Below, piece by piece: positions 37,995 through 47,793 of a DNA stretch of 64,000 nt (positions within the stretch are counted from its first letter, which is position 1; every line of letters begins with the position of its first letter). The notes under the pieces are model-generated. The model was given only the letters and a program-made list of their open reading frames with translations, made no database searches and had not been told where the DNA came from. The position numbers and the translations under genes are program-made. The stretch is from Candidatus Gastranaerophilales bacterium (lineage in GTDB: Bacteria; Cyanobacteriota; Vampirovibrionia; Gastranaerophilales; Gastranaerophilaceae): NCBI GenBank assembly GCA_944324175.1, contig CALUVH010000004.1, positions 1-64,000 of the forward strand. Direction: 5' to 3'.

Positions 37995-38898
37995 CGTTAA
38001 CCTCTGGTTTTACAAATTTATTTACAGGTATGACATTTACTCTTGACATAACAAATGCTATTCCGCTCATATAGACTTTAATACTTTGAGGGTCAGATTC
38101 ATCCGGTATTTCAGCTCTTGTAATTCCAACCGATGCTATATTATACTCATTTGTGTTGTCTGAGTTTGCTTTAAAAATTCTTTCGAGTGTATTGTTTTCC
38201 GGTAATTTTCTGTATACTTCATCAGAGCGACTTTGCGGATAGGTTATTTTTTCTTTTCCAATAGAGGCTACAACGACTGAATCATAAGGTGCTTCTACCG
38301 TTAGATTAGAAGTGTATTCTTTACCAGCTCCGACAAGTTCAGGTGCGTTAAGGTTTATTTGTAAATATCTCGCATCTCCATAGCTTAAGATAGTCTTCTC
38401 TTCAATCACGTTTTCTGAGGTGATTTTCCAATTTTGGCCTATTTTCTCCAAGTAGTATACAGAATGAGCAAACCCATGTAGCTCACCGATAATTTCTATT
38501 TCACCGAGGGTTTCTTTTGATGTTGCAATAGCTTGTTCATAGGTCTCTACTGTTGCATAATTATTAGTTATGTTAATTGATTTTATCTCAGTAGTATAAG
38601 TTATATCAGGATAGCTTTTCCAAGTGTCTTTTATTAACTTGAAGTATACATCTTTTGAAAATCCGTCATTGTTGATGAAATCTTCTTTATACAAGGAGGA
38701 TAGTCCCTCAAAATCTTTTTTGTTACAAAAAAGATTTTGCTTAGCAAGCAAATTTCTAATAGCTTTGAATTTTGTATTAATTTCTCGTGATTGTGATATT
38801 GTAGCTCGTGTCGCATCAAAAATTCCAGCTTCTGATGGTGGAGTTATAAATGAAAATAGAATTGTAATTGTGAGTAATAATAATAAATTTTTCTTCAT
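37975..38898 (-). CDS. Exported NTF2-like domain protein
   Basis: 307 residues from the ATG at 38898, which places a signal peptide at the start (MKKNLLLLLTITILFSFITP). A longer open frame to 39075 overlaps leuS and is unlikely. The first half (FEGLSSLYKEDFINNDGFSK, WKITSENVIEEKT) looks like an NTF2/SnoaL-like fold; the second half is beta-rich with no recognised family. Exported, possibly a lipoprotein-independent envelope protein. Overlaps lspA by 20 bases. Confidence 0.7.
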   Translation of the reverse strand: MKKNLLLLLTITILFSFITPPSEAGIFDATRATISQSREINTKFKAIRNLLAKQNLFCNKKDFEGLSSLYKEDFINNDGFSKDVYFKLIKDTWKSYPDITYTTEIKSINITNNYATVETYEQAIATSKETLGEIEIIGELHGFAHSVYYLEKIGQNWKITSENVIEEKTILSYGDARYLQINLNAPELVGAGKEYTSNLTVEAPYDSVVVASIGKEKITYPQSRSDEVYRKLPENNTLERIFKANSDNTNEYNIASVGITRAEIPDESDPQSIKVYMSGIAFVMSRVNVIPVNKFVKPEVNDEQKDK

Positions 38899-39030
38899 AA
38901 TGTAGTTAATTATACACAAAAAAACGGATTGCGTAATAGTATAAATAAAGTAGTTTATGGTAAAAAATACAGAATTGTTCATTTTTTTTATTTGTGCTAA
39001 CATTTTTTTACGATACAGAGGGAGAAAAAG

Positions 39031-41517
39031 ATGAAAGAAGCATATTTTCCACAAGAGATAGAAAAAAAATGGCAAAAGATATGGGAAGATTCAAACGCTT
39101 TTAAAACGTTTGATGATAGTGATAAGCCAAAATATTACGCGCTTTCAATGTTTCCATATCCATCAGGCAAATTACACATGGGTCATGTAAGAAATTACAC
39201 TATTACCGATGTAATTGCTCGTTTTAAAAAGGCTCAGGGCTATAATGTTTTGCATCCGATGGGATGGGATAGCTTCGGATTGCCAGCTGAAAATGCGGCT
39301 ATGAAGCACGGTGCAGATCCTGCAAAGTGGACTGATGAAAATATTGCCTATATGACAAAGCAATTAAAGATGCTAGGACTTTCTTATGATTGGGATAGAG
39401 AGGTTGCGACTTGCAAACCTGAATATTATAAGTGGACCCAGTGGCTTTTTTTGCAGTTGTACAAAAAAGGCTTAGCTTATAAAAAAGAAGCAGCCGTAAA
39501 TTGGTGTGATAAATGTGCGACGGTACTCGCAAATGAGCAGGTAATTGATGGTAAATGCTGGCGCTGTGATAGTGTTGTGGAAAAGAAATATCTTTCTCAG
39601 TGGTTTTTGAAAATTACTGATTATGCAGAAGTATTATTGAAAGATTTGGATAAACTCACTGGCTGGGGCGATAATGTAAAAACTATGCAGGCGAATTGGA
39701 TAGGAAAATCTCAAGGGGCAATTTTCAGATTCCCTGTGGTTGATGCTCCAAGTGGTGAAAAAATAGAAGTGCCAGTCTATACGACAAGACCTGATACTGT
39801 GCATGGTATAACTTATCTTGTCGTTGCACCTGAGTATAAAGATATTGAAAAATTAACTACCTCAGAAAATAAAGAAGCGGTAGAGGCTTATCGTGCTAAT
39901 GCTCGAAAAATGACAGAAATCGAAAGACTTTCTACAGAAAGGGTCAAGACAGGTGTGCCTCTAGGTACTCATTGTATAAATCCTTTTACTGGTGAAAAAT
40001 TTCCGCTTTGGACGGCAGATTATGCTTTAGTCGAATACGGTACCGGTGCGGTTATGGCTGTTCCGACTCATGATACAAGAGATTTTGATTTCGCAAAAAA
40101 ATATAATCTTCCAATGAAGGTAGTGATTCAAAATCCTGAAAATCCTTCAGATTGCAAAGATGCTGCTTATACTGAGCCTGGGGTTTTAGTCAATTCAAAC
40201 GAATTTAGTGGAATGAAAAATGAAGAGGCTAAAAAGGCGATTACAGAAAAGGCAGTAAAAGGTGGATTTGGTGAATTTAAAACTCAATATAGACTTCGTG
40301 ACTGGTTAATTTCTCGTCAAAGGTATTGGGGTGCACCAATTCCTGTTGTTTACTGTGAAAAATGCGGTATACAGCCTGTTCCTGAAGATCAATTGCCTGT
40401 TATGTTACCAAAGGATGTTGATTTTAGTGTTGTTGGAAAGTCTCCGATTTTAACTTCTCCTACATTTTTGGAGACAACTTGTCCTATTTGCGGAGGAAAG
40501 GCAAGACGTGAGACTGATACAATGGATACTTTTATTTGCTCAAGCTGGTATTACTTACGTTATGCTGATGCAAAAAATTCTCAAAAACCTTTTGATAAGG
40601 ATTTGGTAAATAAATGGCTCCCTGTTGATCAATACGTTGGTGGCATTGAGCATGCAATTTTACATTTGTTGTATTCAAGATTTTTTACCAAGGCTTTGAA
40701 GGATTTAGGTTTGTTAGATTTTGATGAACCATTTAAAAATCTTTTGACTCAGGGAATGGTGTTAAAAGATGGATCTAAAATGTCAAAGTCAAAGGGTAAT
40801 ACGGTAGATCCTGATGAAATATTCGAAAATTATGGTGCTGATACAGCGAGATTATTTATTCTTTCTGATTCACCGCCTGCTCGTGATTTTGATTGGTCTG
40901 ATGCCGGTGTTGAGGGATGTTATAAATTCCTTAATAGGGTCTGGAGGCTTGTGGCATCAAATGCCGATGATATAAATCTTGATTACAAATTGGAATTTCC
41001 TTTGAAAAAAGAAAATGATGATCTAGTGAGAAATGTTCATATCGCAATTAAAGGCGTTACGAATGATATATCAAATGATTTCCAATTCAATACGGTAATT
41101 TCAAAGTATCGAGAACTTACAAATTCCATTTACGAATGGCGTCTAGCTAAAAAAGCGTTAGATGATCAAGATAAAAGTGTTATGAGTTTTTCAATTATTG
41201 CATTGTTAAAACTTATGTCCCCTGTTGCTGTTCATTTGTGTGAAGAAGCTTGGCATGAGCTCGGAGCAAACAGTTCAATCCACGATGAAAAATGGCTTGT
41301 ATGGGATGAAAACCTTGCTAAAGCGAGCTCAATTACTCTTGTTGTTCAAGTAAATGGTAAGGTCAAAGACAAAATAGAAGTCGATGAGGCTTTGAGTGAA
41401 GATGAACTTAAGGCTGTTGCTTTGGACAGCCCTAAGGTCAGAGAGTTAACTGAGGGTAAGACTATTGTTAAAACAATTGTTGTACCTAAAAAACTTGTTA
41501 ACGTTGTTGTAAAATAG
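39031..41517 (+). CDS. leuS: Leucyl-tRNA synthetase
   Basis: 828 residues, class I. HIGH motif PYPSGKLHMGHVRNY (about 44-58), zinc-type Cys groups (CDKCATV, CWRC; CPICGGKA), editing domain with TTRPDTVHG, and KMSKS motif DGSKMSKSKGNTVDP. Transcribed divergently from the NTF2-like gene. Start follows GGGAGAAA. Confidence 0.98.
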   Translation: MKEAYFPQEIEKKWQKIWEDSNAFKTFDDSDKPKYYALSMFPYPSGKLHMGHVRNYTITDVIARFKKAQGYNVLHPMGWDSFGLPAENAAMKHGADPAKWTDENIAYMTKQLKMLGLSYDWDREVATCKPEYYKWTQWLFLQLYKKGLAYKKEAAVNWCDKCATVLANEQVIDGKCWRCDSVVEKKYLSQWFLKITDYAEVLLKDLDKLTGWGDNVKTMQANWIGKSQGAIFRFPVVDAPSGEKIEVPVYTTRPDTVHGITYLVVAPEYKDIEKLTTSENKEAVEAYRANARKMTEIERLSTERVKTGVPLGTHCINPFTGEKFPLWTADYALVEYGTGAVMAVPTHDTRDFDFAKKYNLPMKVVIQNPENPSDCKDAAYTEPGVLVNSNEFSGMKNEEAKKAITEKAVKGGFGEFKTQYRLRDWLISRQRYWGAPIPVVYCEKCGIQPVPEDQLPVMLPKDVDFSVVGKSPILTSPTFLETTCPICGGKARRETDTMDTFICSSWYYLRYADAKNSQKPFDKDLVNKWLPVDQYVGGIEHAILHLLYSRFFTKALKDLGLLDFDEPFKNLLTQGMVLKDGSKMSKSKGNTVDPDEIFENYGADTARLFILSDSPPARDFDWSDAGVEGCYKFLNRVWRLVASNADDINLDYKLEFPLKKENDDLVRNVHIAIKGVTNDISNDFQFNTVISKYRELTNSIYEWRLAKKALDDQDKSVMSFSIIALLKLMSPVAVHLCEEAWHELGANSSIHDEKWLVWDENLAKASSITLVVQVNGKVKDKIEVDEALSEDELKAVALDSPKVRELTEGKTIVKTIVVPKKLVNVVVK

Positions 41518-41543
41518 TTTTAAGTAACTTTGATAAAACTGGG

Positions 41544-41577
41544 AATAAAGGTTCTTTTTATTAAAAGAACCTTTATT
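41544..41577. terminator. Bidirectional terminator after leuS
   Basis: AATAAAGGTTCTTTT / AAAAGAACCTTTATT stem with T's on both strands; it also covers the stop of the convergent gene. Confidence 0.9.
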
Positions 41578-42172
41578 TTTTGTGTAAAAATTCTATAATC
41601 TTTTGAAAAAATGTTTTGTTCGCTATTTTTTTGTCTTTTTCAGGTTGTATAATGTTTATATTTTTAAGCTCTTTGGGTATGTAATACATTGAAATTTCCG
41701 GAGTTTCCAAATCTTCCAGAGTTATTTTTTCGGCAATAAAATCGTCTACTTGTTTTATTTCAAGCTCATAGAGCGATTCCATTCCAAATTTTCGATACGC
41801 TACATGCGGAGGTACTTTACCTTCTTGTGTGTAACAGTCGTTTGCATAAAGATGAAAACGACCTTCACAACCGGATTTTTGGCTTTCAATCTTTATAAAG
41901 TTTAACATCTTTTGAGCAAAGTTATGTTTATGCGATTCAATATAGTATATGTAAACCGATTGAAATTTTTTAAATCCGGGGAAAAAAGGGCTTTTCGAAA
42001 ATGGTGAAATTGTCTCAATTCCTGTTTGAATTTCTCCAATGATTTTCCCTTGTTTGTCCCATATTTTGTATTCATTATAACAAGAACCGTTGGGTAGTTT
42101 ATAAGTTTTTTTATAGAAAAATTCTTCAGGTAATTTTAAAGGGGTGTTTTTTATGGGTGGAAATTTAAGCAT
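41573..42172 (-). CDS. GNAT-like protein, 199 aa
   Basis: The middle part (SVYIYYIESHKHNFAQKMLN, SGCEGRFHLYAND, PPHVAYRKFGMES) has the order of a GNAT acetyltransferase: a strand, an acetyl-CoA-type helix and a C-terminal Y-x-K-x-G-M segment. The usual R/Q-x-x-G-x-G/A loop is not clear, so activity is uncertain. Soluble, basic C-terminus. Single minus-strand gene. Confidence 0.55.
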   Translation of the reverse strand: MLKFPPIKNTPLKLPEEFFYKKTYKLPNGSCYNEYKIWDKQGKIIGEIQTGIETISPFSKSPFFPGFKKFQSVYIYYIESHKHNFAQKMLNFIKIESQKSGCEGRFHLYANDCYTQEGKVPPHVAYRKFGMESLYELEIKQVDDFIAEKITLEDLETPEISMYYIPKELKNINIIQPEKDKKIANKTFFQKIIEFLHKK

Positions 42173-42257
42173 ATTGTCTTAAAAATCGTAAATAAAAAAA
42201 TTGCTACAAAATGTGTATTAATATTTTTAAAATTAAGTCACCTATGTTTTTCTGTAT

Positions 42258-42263
42258 TATAAT
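42258..42263 (+). promoter_or_regulatory. -10 box of the murC operon
   Basis: Consensus TATAAT about 40 bases before the TTG start of murC. No clear -35 box. Confidence 0.4.
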
Positions 42264-42302
42264 AGAATTGTAGAAAATAGATAATTTTATAGGGATATTG
42301 TT

Positions 42303-43685
42303 TTGATAAAGAAAAAATATTATTTCATCGCAATAGGCGGTGTTGGGATGAGCGGATTAGCAAAATATTTATTAGAAAACGGATGTGAGGTCTCAGGATC
42401 TGATATCTGCGATAGTAAGTATGTTGATAAATTAAGAAAGTTGGGGGCTGTTGTTCATATAGGACATGATGCTAAAAATGTGCCAAACGACGCTATTGTT
42501 GTAGCTAGTACGGCAATAAGAGACGATAATCCAGAGATTATCAGGGCAAAAGAACTGGGATTGAATATATATCATCGTTCTGATATTTTGGCTGAAATTT
42601 CCCGTTGGGGAAAATTTTTCTTGGGCTTTTCCGGTACACATGGTAAGACTACTACAAGCGGATTGTGTTCCTATGTGCTAGAAAAAGCAGGATATAAGCC
42701 TTCTTTTGTTGTCGGTGGAATTATTCCTGAACTTGGTGTGAATGCTCAATGCGTAGATGGAAAATATTTCGCTGCGGAACTTGATGAAAGTGACGGTACT
42801 ATAGTTAAATATGCACCTAATATTTGTGTTGTAAATAACTTAGAGCCTGACCATTTGGATTTTTATAAAGATGGCTTGAAATCAATTTTGGAAACTTTTG
42901 AAAAATTTGTCTCAAATATGGACGATGATTCAATATTACTAGTTAATAATGATTGTAAAGCCTCTGCTTCTATCAAAAGTCATAAGGCTATGACTTTCGG
43001 TTTGGAAACTGAAGCGGATTACATGGCAAAAAATATTGTATTTGATTCAGAATATACCACGTTTGAGGTGTTTTTTAAGGGTGAATTTTTAACAGAATTA
43101 AAGATAATTTTGCGCGGTAGACACAATGTGTATAACGCATTATCAGTGTTGGCAAGTCTTCATCAAGCAGGTGTTGACATCGAGTCAGTAAAAGAACATT
43201 TTTCCACTTTTGCAGGTATGGGAAGGCGTTTCCAAAAGGTTGGAGAATTTAATGGAATTACTCTTTATGATGACTATGCTCATCATCCTACAGAAATTAA
43301 AGCTACATTATCTTCTACTGCGGGCATGAAAGATAAACATGTAATCGCTGTTTTTCAGCCACATAGATATACACGACTAAAGAACCTTTGGAATGAGTTT
43401 TTGTCTGCATTTACAGGTGTCGATAAAATTATAGTGACTGATGTATATGCAGCATCTGAAGACCCTATTGAGGGAATAAATTCTGAAAATTTTGTGTCTC
43501 AGCTAGCTAAAAAGTCAGATATTCCTTGTGAATATCTTTCAGGTAATATGAATGATGTTGCCAAAAAACTATTATCTGAATTAAAATCAGGAGATGTGGT
43601 AATTGGTTTGGGTGCGGGTACAATTACTAATTTGGGTAAAGAGTTGTTAGCATTAAAGGATGAGGTGCTTGACGTTGTTAGTTGA
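42303..43685 (+). CDS. murC: UDP-N-acetylmuramate-L-alanine ligase
   Basis: Adds L-Ala to UDP-MurNAc. 460 residues: nucleotide loop IGGVGMSGLAKYL, ATP loop GFSGTHGKTTTSGL (about 108-121), ELDESDGTIV, NNLEPDHLDFY and DDYAHHPTEIKATL. Start is TTG at 42303 after AGGGA. First gene of an overlapping run murC-murB-ddl-ftsQ. Confidence 0.97.
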   Translation: MIKKKYYFIAIGGVGMSGLAKYLLENGCEVSGSDICDSKYVDKLRKLGAVVHIGHDAKNVPNDAIVVASTAIRDDNPEIIRAKELGLNIYHRSDILAEISRWGKFFLGFSGTHGKTTTSGLCSYVLEKAGYKPSFVVGGIIPELGVNAQCVDGKYFAAELDESDGTIVKYAPNICVVNNLEPDHLDFYKDGLKSILETFEKFVSNMDDDSILLVNNDCKASASIKSHKAMTFGLETEADYMAKNIVFDSEYTTFEVFFKGEFLTELKIILRGRHNVYNALSVLASLHQAGVDIESVKEHFSTFAGMGRRFQKVGEFNGITLYDDYAHHPTEIKATLSSTAGMKDKHVIAVFQPHRYTRLKNLWNEFLSAFTGVDKIIVTDVYAASEDPIEGINSENFVSQLAKKSDIPCEYLSGNMNDVAKKLLSELKSGDVVIGLGAGTITNLGKELLALKDEVLDVVS

Positions 43686-44592
43686 AAATGATTTTGAAGT
43701 TAAAAAACTTACATCATTTAAAATTGGCGGTGTTGTGCGTCGTGTAATTTTCCCTGAAAGCGTTGATGAATTTATTGCGTCTTTGGAGTCTTGTCCTGAG
43801 GCTTTCGTGTTTGGTAATATGTCAAATGTTCTTGTATCTTCTGATGGTTTTGATGGAACGCTAATTCTGACTACCAAAATGAAAAATTACAATATTAAAG
43901 AAAATTTGGTTAAGGCAGAGTGTGGAATTAAAGGTCCAAAACTTTCTCAGATTGTTGCAGAAAAGGGATTAAGCGGTCTAGAGTTTATGATAGCTTTCCC
44001 AGGGTCTATCGGCGGTGAGGTGTTTATGAATGCTGGAGCACATGGACAATCAGTTCAGGATGTTTTTGTCGAGGGTGATTTTTTTGATAAAACAGCAAGG
44101 CAGGTTGTAACTTTAACCAAAAAAGATATGAATTTTTCATATCGTACATCGGTTTGTCAAAAGCAAGAGTTAATTGTCTTAAATGCAACTTTTGAGTTGG
44201 AAGAAAAAGATGTTGATTTGATAAAAGTAAAAATGCAAGAAAATTTACAGTTTCGTCATTCACATCAGCCTTCACTGGCTTTACCTAATTGTGGCAGTGT
44301 ATTTAGAAATCCTGAAGGGAATTCTGCAGGACGTCTTTTGGAGTCTGTTGGTGTAAAGTCCTTTAAAATAGGTGGAGCGAAAGTTTGGGAAGGACATGCT
44401 AATTTTATAATTAATGAAAATAAAGCAACTTCTACTGATGTATTAGAGTTAATGCTTAAAATGCAAAGTGAAGTAAGAGAAAAGTATAATATAGAACTGA
44501 TGCCTGAGGTGCGTTATCTCGGCAACAATAGTAGGAAAGAGGAAGATATATGCAAGATATTATATCAAAGTTTAAAAAAAATGCAAAAATAG
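43660..44592 (+). CDS. murB: UDP-N-acetylenolpyruvoylglucosamine reductase
   Basis: NADPH/FAD enzyme making UDP-MurNAc. 310 residues: FAD domain LTSFKIGGVVRRVIFPES, NMSNVLVSSDGF, EFMIAFPGSIGGEVFMNAGA, then FSYRTS and PNCGSVFRNPEGNSAGRL, with the catalytic Ser in the last. It overlaps murC by 26 bases and ddl by 43. Confidence 0.97.
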   Translation: MRCLTLLVENDFEVKKLTSFKIGGVVRRVIFPESVDEFIASLESCPEAFVFGNMSNVLVSSDGFDGTLILTTKMKNYNIKENLVKAECGIKGPKLSQIVAEKGLSGLEFMIAFPGSIGGEVFMNAGAHGQSVQDVFVEGDFFDKTARQVVTLTKKDMNFSYRTSVCQKQELIVLNATFELEEKDVDLIKVKMQENLQFRHSHQPSLALPNCGSVFRNPEGNSAGRLLESVGVKSFKIGGAKVWEGHANFIINENKATSTDVLELMLKMQSEVREKYNIELMPEVRYLGNNSRKEEDICKILYQSLKKMQK

Positions 44593-45500
44593 CTGTATTA
44601 AACGGTGGTATGTCATCGGAGGCCGAAATTTCAAGACGTTCAGGAAAGGGTTGTTATGAGGCTTTGAAACGCTTGGGATTTACTAATGTTGATTTAATAG
44701 AAGTTGATGAAAATATAGCAGAAAAATTAAAATCAGGTAACTATGATGTTGCATACAATGCTTTGCATGGTAAATATGGCGAGGATGGTTGTATTCAAGG
44801 CATATTAGAAATCTTAAAAATCCCATATACAGGTTGTGGGGTTATGGCTAGTGCAGTTTGTATGAACAAAGAATATACAAAAAGAATTTTATCTTCTTGT
44901 AAAGATATTCCTCTTATTAAGTCAGTTTTTATTCGCAAGGGTGATGATGTAATGGAGTTAACAAAAGAGTTAAGATATCCGCTAATCACAAAACCTGTAT
45001 GTGAAGGCTCAAGTTTTGGTATGACAAAAGTTAACTCAGCTGATGAATTGTTGGATGCCTACAATGAGGCTGCTAAATATAATAATGATGTATTAATTGA
45101 AGAGTATTTGGTTGGTGTAGGCTGTACTGTTGGAGTTTTGGAATGTAATGGAGAACCGTTTGCGACTGAAATTCTTGAATTACGACCTAAAAATGAGTGG
45201 TATGATTACGAAGCAAAATACACCAAGGGAATGACGGAGTTTATTCTTCCTGCTGAATTAAGTGAAAATATGACAAAAAGAGTAAAAGAAATCGCGGTAA
45301 AATCAGCGGAAATTTCAGGTTGTAGAGGTGTTTGTCGTGTAGACTTTTTGGTCGTTGATGATATTCCTTATGTTTTGGAAATCAATACAAGCCCAGGTAT
45401 GACAGAGACCAGTGATTTACCTGCGCAGGCTGCTGCAATGGGTATTAATTATGACGAATTGGTACTTTTAATATTGAATAGTGCAGGTTTGGATAAGTAA
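44550..45500 (+). CDS. ddl: D-alanine-D-alanine ligase
   Basis: ATP-grasp enzyme making D-Ala-D-Ala for peptidoglycan. 316 residues: VLNGGMSSEAEISRRSG, NALHGKYGEDGCIQGILE, EEYLVGVGCTVGVLE, CRVDFLVVDDIPYVLEIN and NTSPGMTETSDLPAQA. The 43-base overlap with murB is unusually long but both frames are well conserved there only at their ends. Confidence 0.97.
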   Translation: MQDIISKFKKNAKIAVLNGGMSSEAEISRRSGKGCYEALKRLGFTNVDLIEVDENIAEKLKSGNYDVAYNALHGKYGEDGCIQGILEILKIPYTGCGVMASAVCMNKEYTKRILSSCKDIPLIKSVFIRKGDDVMELTKELRYPLITKPVCEGSSFGMTKVNSADELLDAYNEAAKYNNDVLIEEYLVGVGCTVGVLECNGEPFATEILELRPKNEWYDYEAKYTKGMTEFILPAELSENMTKRVKEIAVKSAEISGCRGVCRVDFLVVDDIPYVLEINTSPGMTETSDLPAQAAAMGINYDELVLLILNSAGLDK

Positions 45501-46372
45501 TGGTAGAAAAGAAAGATAAGAAAAAAAATAATAATTTAGAAATAGTTGGTGATAGACGTTTTGTGCAGACCAAGCGACGTGAAAGAAAAGTTCGTAAAGG
45601 ACGTATGCGTCGTGAGCGTTTGCGAGTGTTTTTGAGATTTTTGTTTATTATTTTTGCGGCTTATCTTATATACTTTTTGTCTAAACTACCTCAGATGTAT
45701 TTGCCTAAAAATGCTTTTAGCATAGTAAATAGTGTGGCGGTACAAATAATAAATAATAAAATAGTACCAACACATAAAATATTAACTGTATTAAGTGGAA
45801 TACCGGTCCCTAATCGTCCTATTTATCTTGCAAAGACTGATAAAATAGAAAAAACGATTAAACAGTTACCTCCTGTAGCCGATGTCTATGTTAGACGTTA
45901 TGCTTTTCCGGCTCGTGTACAGATAATTATAAAAGAACGTATACCGGTTTTGTTGATTGCTCCTGACGTTAAAGCTTCACCTGTTGCTTATTTCACGCAA
46001 GATGGCAAGTTAATCGGTCGTGAATATCTTCCTTTAAAAACTAATGCTCATCCTTTATTGGTTTTATCTTACGGAAATAAAGGTGATGATTATAAAAATT
46101 GGGATTTGGAACGTGTAAATGATATTTTGAAAATAGCAAGATATGTGGAAATGTATTCGCATGAGAAAGTTGAATATGTTGATTGTCGAAATCCTAGTGA
46201 TATATTTGTAAAAATTTCCTCAATAACTATTCGTGTTGGAAAACCTGATGGACAGATATTTAATCGTATTGCTCGCCTTCCTTCTATATTGCCACAAGTT
46301 AAGTTGCTTGATAGTAAAATAAAATATTTGGATTTAAGTTGGGAGAAGGTTAATTACTTAAAACTTGAATAA
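45500..46372 (+). CDS. ftsQ: Cell division protein FtsQ/DivIB-like
   Basis: 290 residues: very basic cytosolic N-terminus, one membrane helix (FLRFLFIIFAAYLIYFLSKL), then a POTRA-type domain with LPPVADVYVRRYAFPARVQI and IKERIPVLL, and the FtsQ C-terminal domain. Position after ddl matches the classical ddl-ftsQ order. The start overlaps the ddl stop. Confidence 0.9.
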   Translation: MVEKKDKKKNNNLEIVGDRRFVQTKRRERKVRKGRMRRERLRVFLRFLFIIFAAYLIYFLSKLPQMYLPKNAFSIVNSVAVQIINNKIVPTHKILTVLSGIPVPNRPIYLAKTDKIEKTIKQLPPVADVYVRRYAFPARVQIIIKERIPVLLIAPDVKASPVAYFTQDGKLIGREYLPLKTNAHPLLVLSYGNKGDDYKNWDLERVNDILKIARYVEMYSHEKVEYVDCRNPSDIFVKISSITIRVGKPDGQIFNRIARLPSILPQVKLLDSKIKYLDLSWEKVNYLKLE

Positions 46373-46383
46373 GGAGAATAGAT

Positions 46384-47790
46384 ATGAAAATTACATTAGC
46401 CCAAATAAAATTAAGAATTGGAGATTTTGATTATAATTTTGATAGTGTTAGAAATGCACTGCAAAAGTCATCAGGTGATATTATCATCTTGCCTCAGTGT
46501 GATATTGAATCTATAGGTGGTAAGGATCTAATTCTTGATATGGACGTGCAACAGGCTCAGTGTGATTTTTATGAAAAAATTGCAATGACTTTCCCTCACA
46601 AAAATATATTATTAGGTGATATTTTAATAACAAATGGTGAAGTTTTAATATCAGATGACGGTTACTATTCAATAGCAGATAAGAAAATATATGTTTCTGA
46701 TACCTATGAGGAAAATGTAGAATGTGATTTGTATGTGTTGGCACATAATCGTTATTTTTCTATTAATACTTATTCTGATTTTATTGATAGTATTCAGTCA
46801 AAATCTGATCTGGTGTATATAAATGCTTTATCATTAGCTGATGAAAGTGTCTATGCCGGTGGAAGTTTTGCTAAAAATTCTAAGAACAAAATAATTCATC
46901 AATCACCTTTATGCAAAGAAGAAATTGTAGAGTTGGATTTTGCGAAAACCGTTGAATTTAATGATATTCAAATGGAAGCCCAACTGTTGGAAGTTATTAA
47001 ATTTGCGCTAAAAGAATATTGTGATTGCTCAGGTTTTAAAAAAGTAATTTTAGGTCTATCAGGTGGTATAGATAGCGCATTGACTGCTGCTTTGGCTGTT
47101 GAAGCTTTAGGAAGGGATAATGTTTTTGGAGTTTTAATGCCGAGTATGTTCTCTTCTCAAGGAAGTGTTGATGATGCTTTAGCGCTTGCCAAGAATTTAG
47201 GTATTAAAACTATGCAAGAACCGATTACAGAACTATTCAATTCTTTTATGGCTGACAGAAAAAGGATGCATGATTTGGCAGAAGAGAATTTACAGGCACG
47301 ATTACGTGGATTGATTTTAATGTTTTATTCCAATCGTGAAAACATGCTACTGCTTTCGACAGGAAATAAGTCTGAGGCAGCTATGGGATTTGGAACCTTA
47401 TATGGTGATTTGGCAGGCGGATATAACTTGATATGTGATTTGACTAAAAAAAATGTGTATAAATTAGCAAAATATATTAATCGAAATAGCGAAATTATTC
47501 CGCAAAATACCATTGATAAAGCGCCATCTGCAGAGTTACATCCAAACCAAAAGGATTCTGACAGATTGCCAGAATATGAAATTCTTGATGAAATTATCGA
47601 GATGTACCTTGAAAAAAGATGCCCGAAGTCTGAAATTTATGAAAAATTTGACAAAAAAATAGTGGATGAAGTTGTAAGAAAAATTCACCGTTTTCAGTTC
47701 AAGCGTAAACAAAGTTGCTTAGGAATACGCCTAACTGATAACTCTTTTACTTCAGGTGTTAATCTTCCTGTTGTTCAAAGATTTTTTTAG
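46384..47790 (+). CDS. nadE: NAD+ synthetase with a degenerate glutaminase domain
   Basis: Makes NAD+ from nicotinic acid adenine dinucleotide. 468 residues: a shortened nitrilase-like N-terminal domain (about 1-195) and a synthetase domain with the PP-loop LGLSGGIDSALTAAL near 221-235 and LLSTGNKSEAAMGFGTLYGD. In the N-terminal domain the expected PE of the first Glu reads LPQCDIES, the ICED Cys region reads YVSDTYEE, and the Lys is not evident. The glutaminase is probably dead, leaving free ammonia as nitrogen source. Confidence 0.9.
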   Translation: MKITLAQIKLRIGDFDYNFDSVRNALQKSSGDIIILPQCDIESIGGKDLILDMDVQQAQCDFYEKIAMTFPHKNILLGDILITNGEVLISDDGYYSIADKKIYVSDTYEENVECDLYVLAHNRYFSINTYSDFIDSIQSKSDLVYINALSLADESVYAGGSFAKNSKNKIIHQSPLCKEEIVELDFAKTVEFNDIQMEAQLLEVIKFALKEYCDCSGFKKVILGLSGGIDSALTAALAVEALGRDNVFGVLMPSMFSSQGSVDDALALAKNLGIKTMQEPITELFNSFMADRKRMHDLAEENLQARLRGLILMFYSNRENMLLLSTGNKSEAAMGFGTLYGDLAGGYNLICDLTKKNVYKLAKYINRNSEIIPQNTIDKAPSAELHPNQKDSDRLPEYEILDEIIEMYLEKRCPKSEIYEKFDKKIVDEVVRKIHRFQFKRKQSCLGIRLTDNSFTSGVNLPVVQRFF

Positions 47791-47793
47791 GCT

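Noticed and set aside
38899-39075. Upstream extension of the exported NTF2-like gene
   Set aside because: It overlaps the leuS start and hides the signal peptide that appears when starting at 38898.
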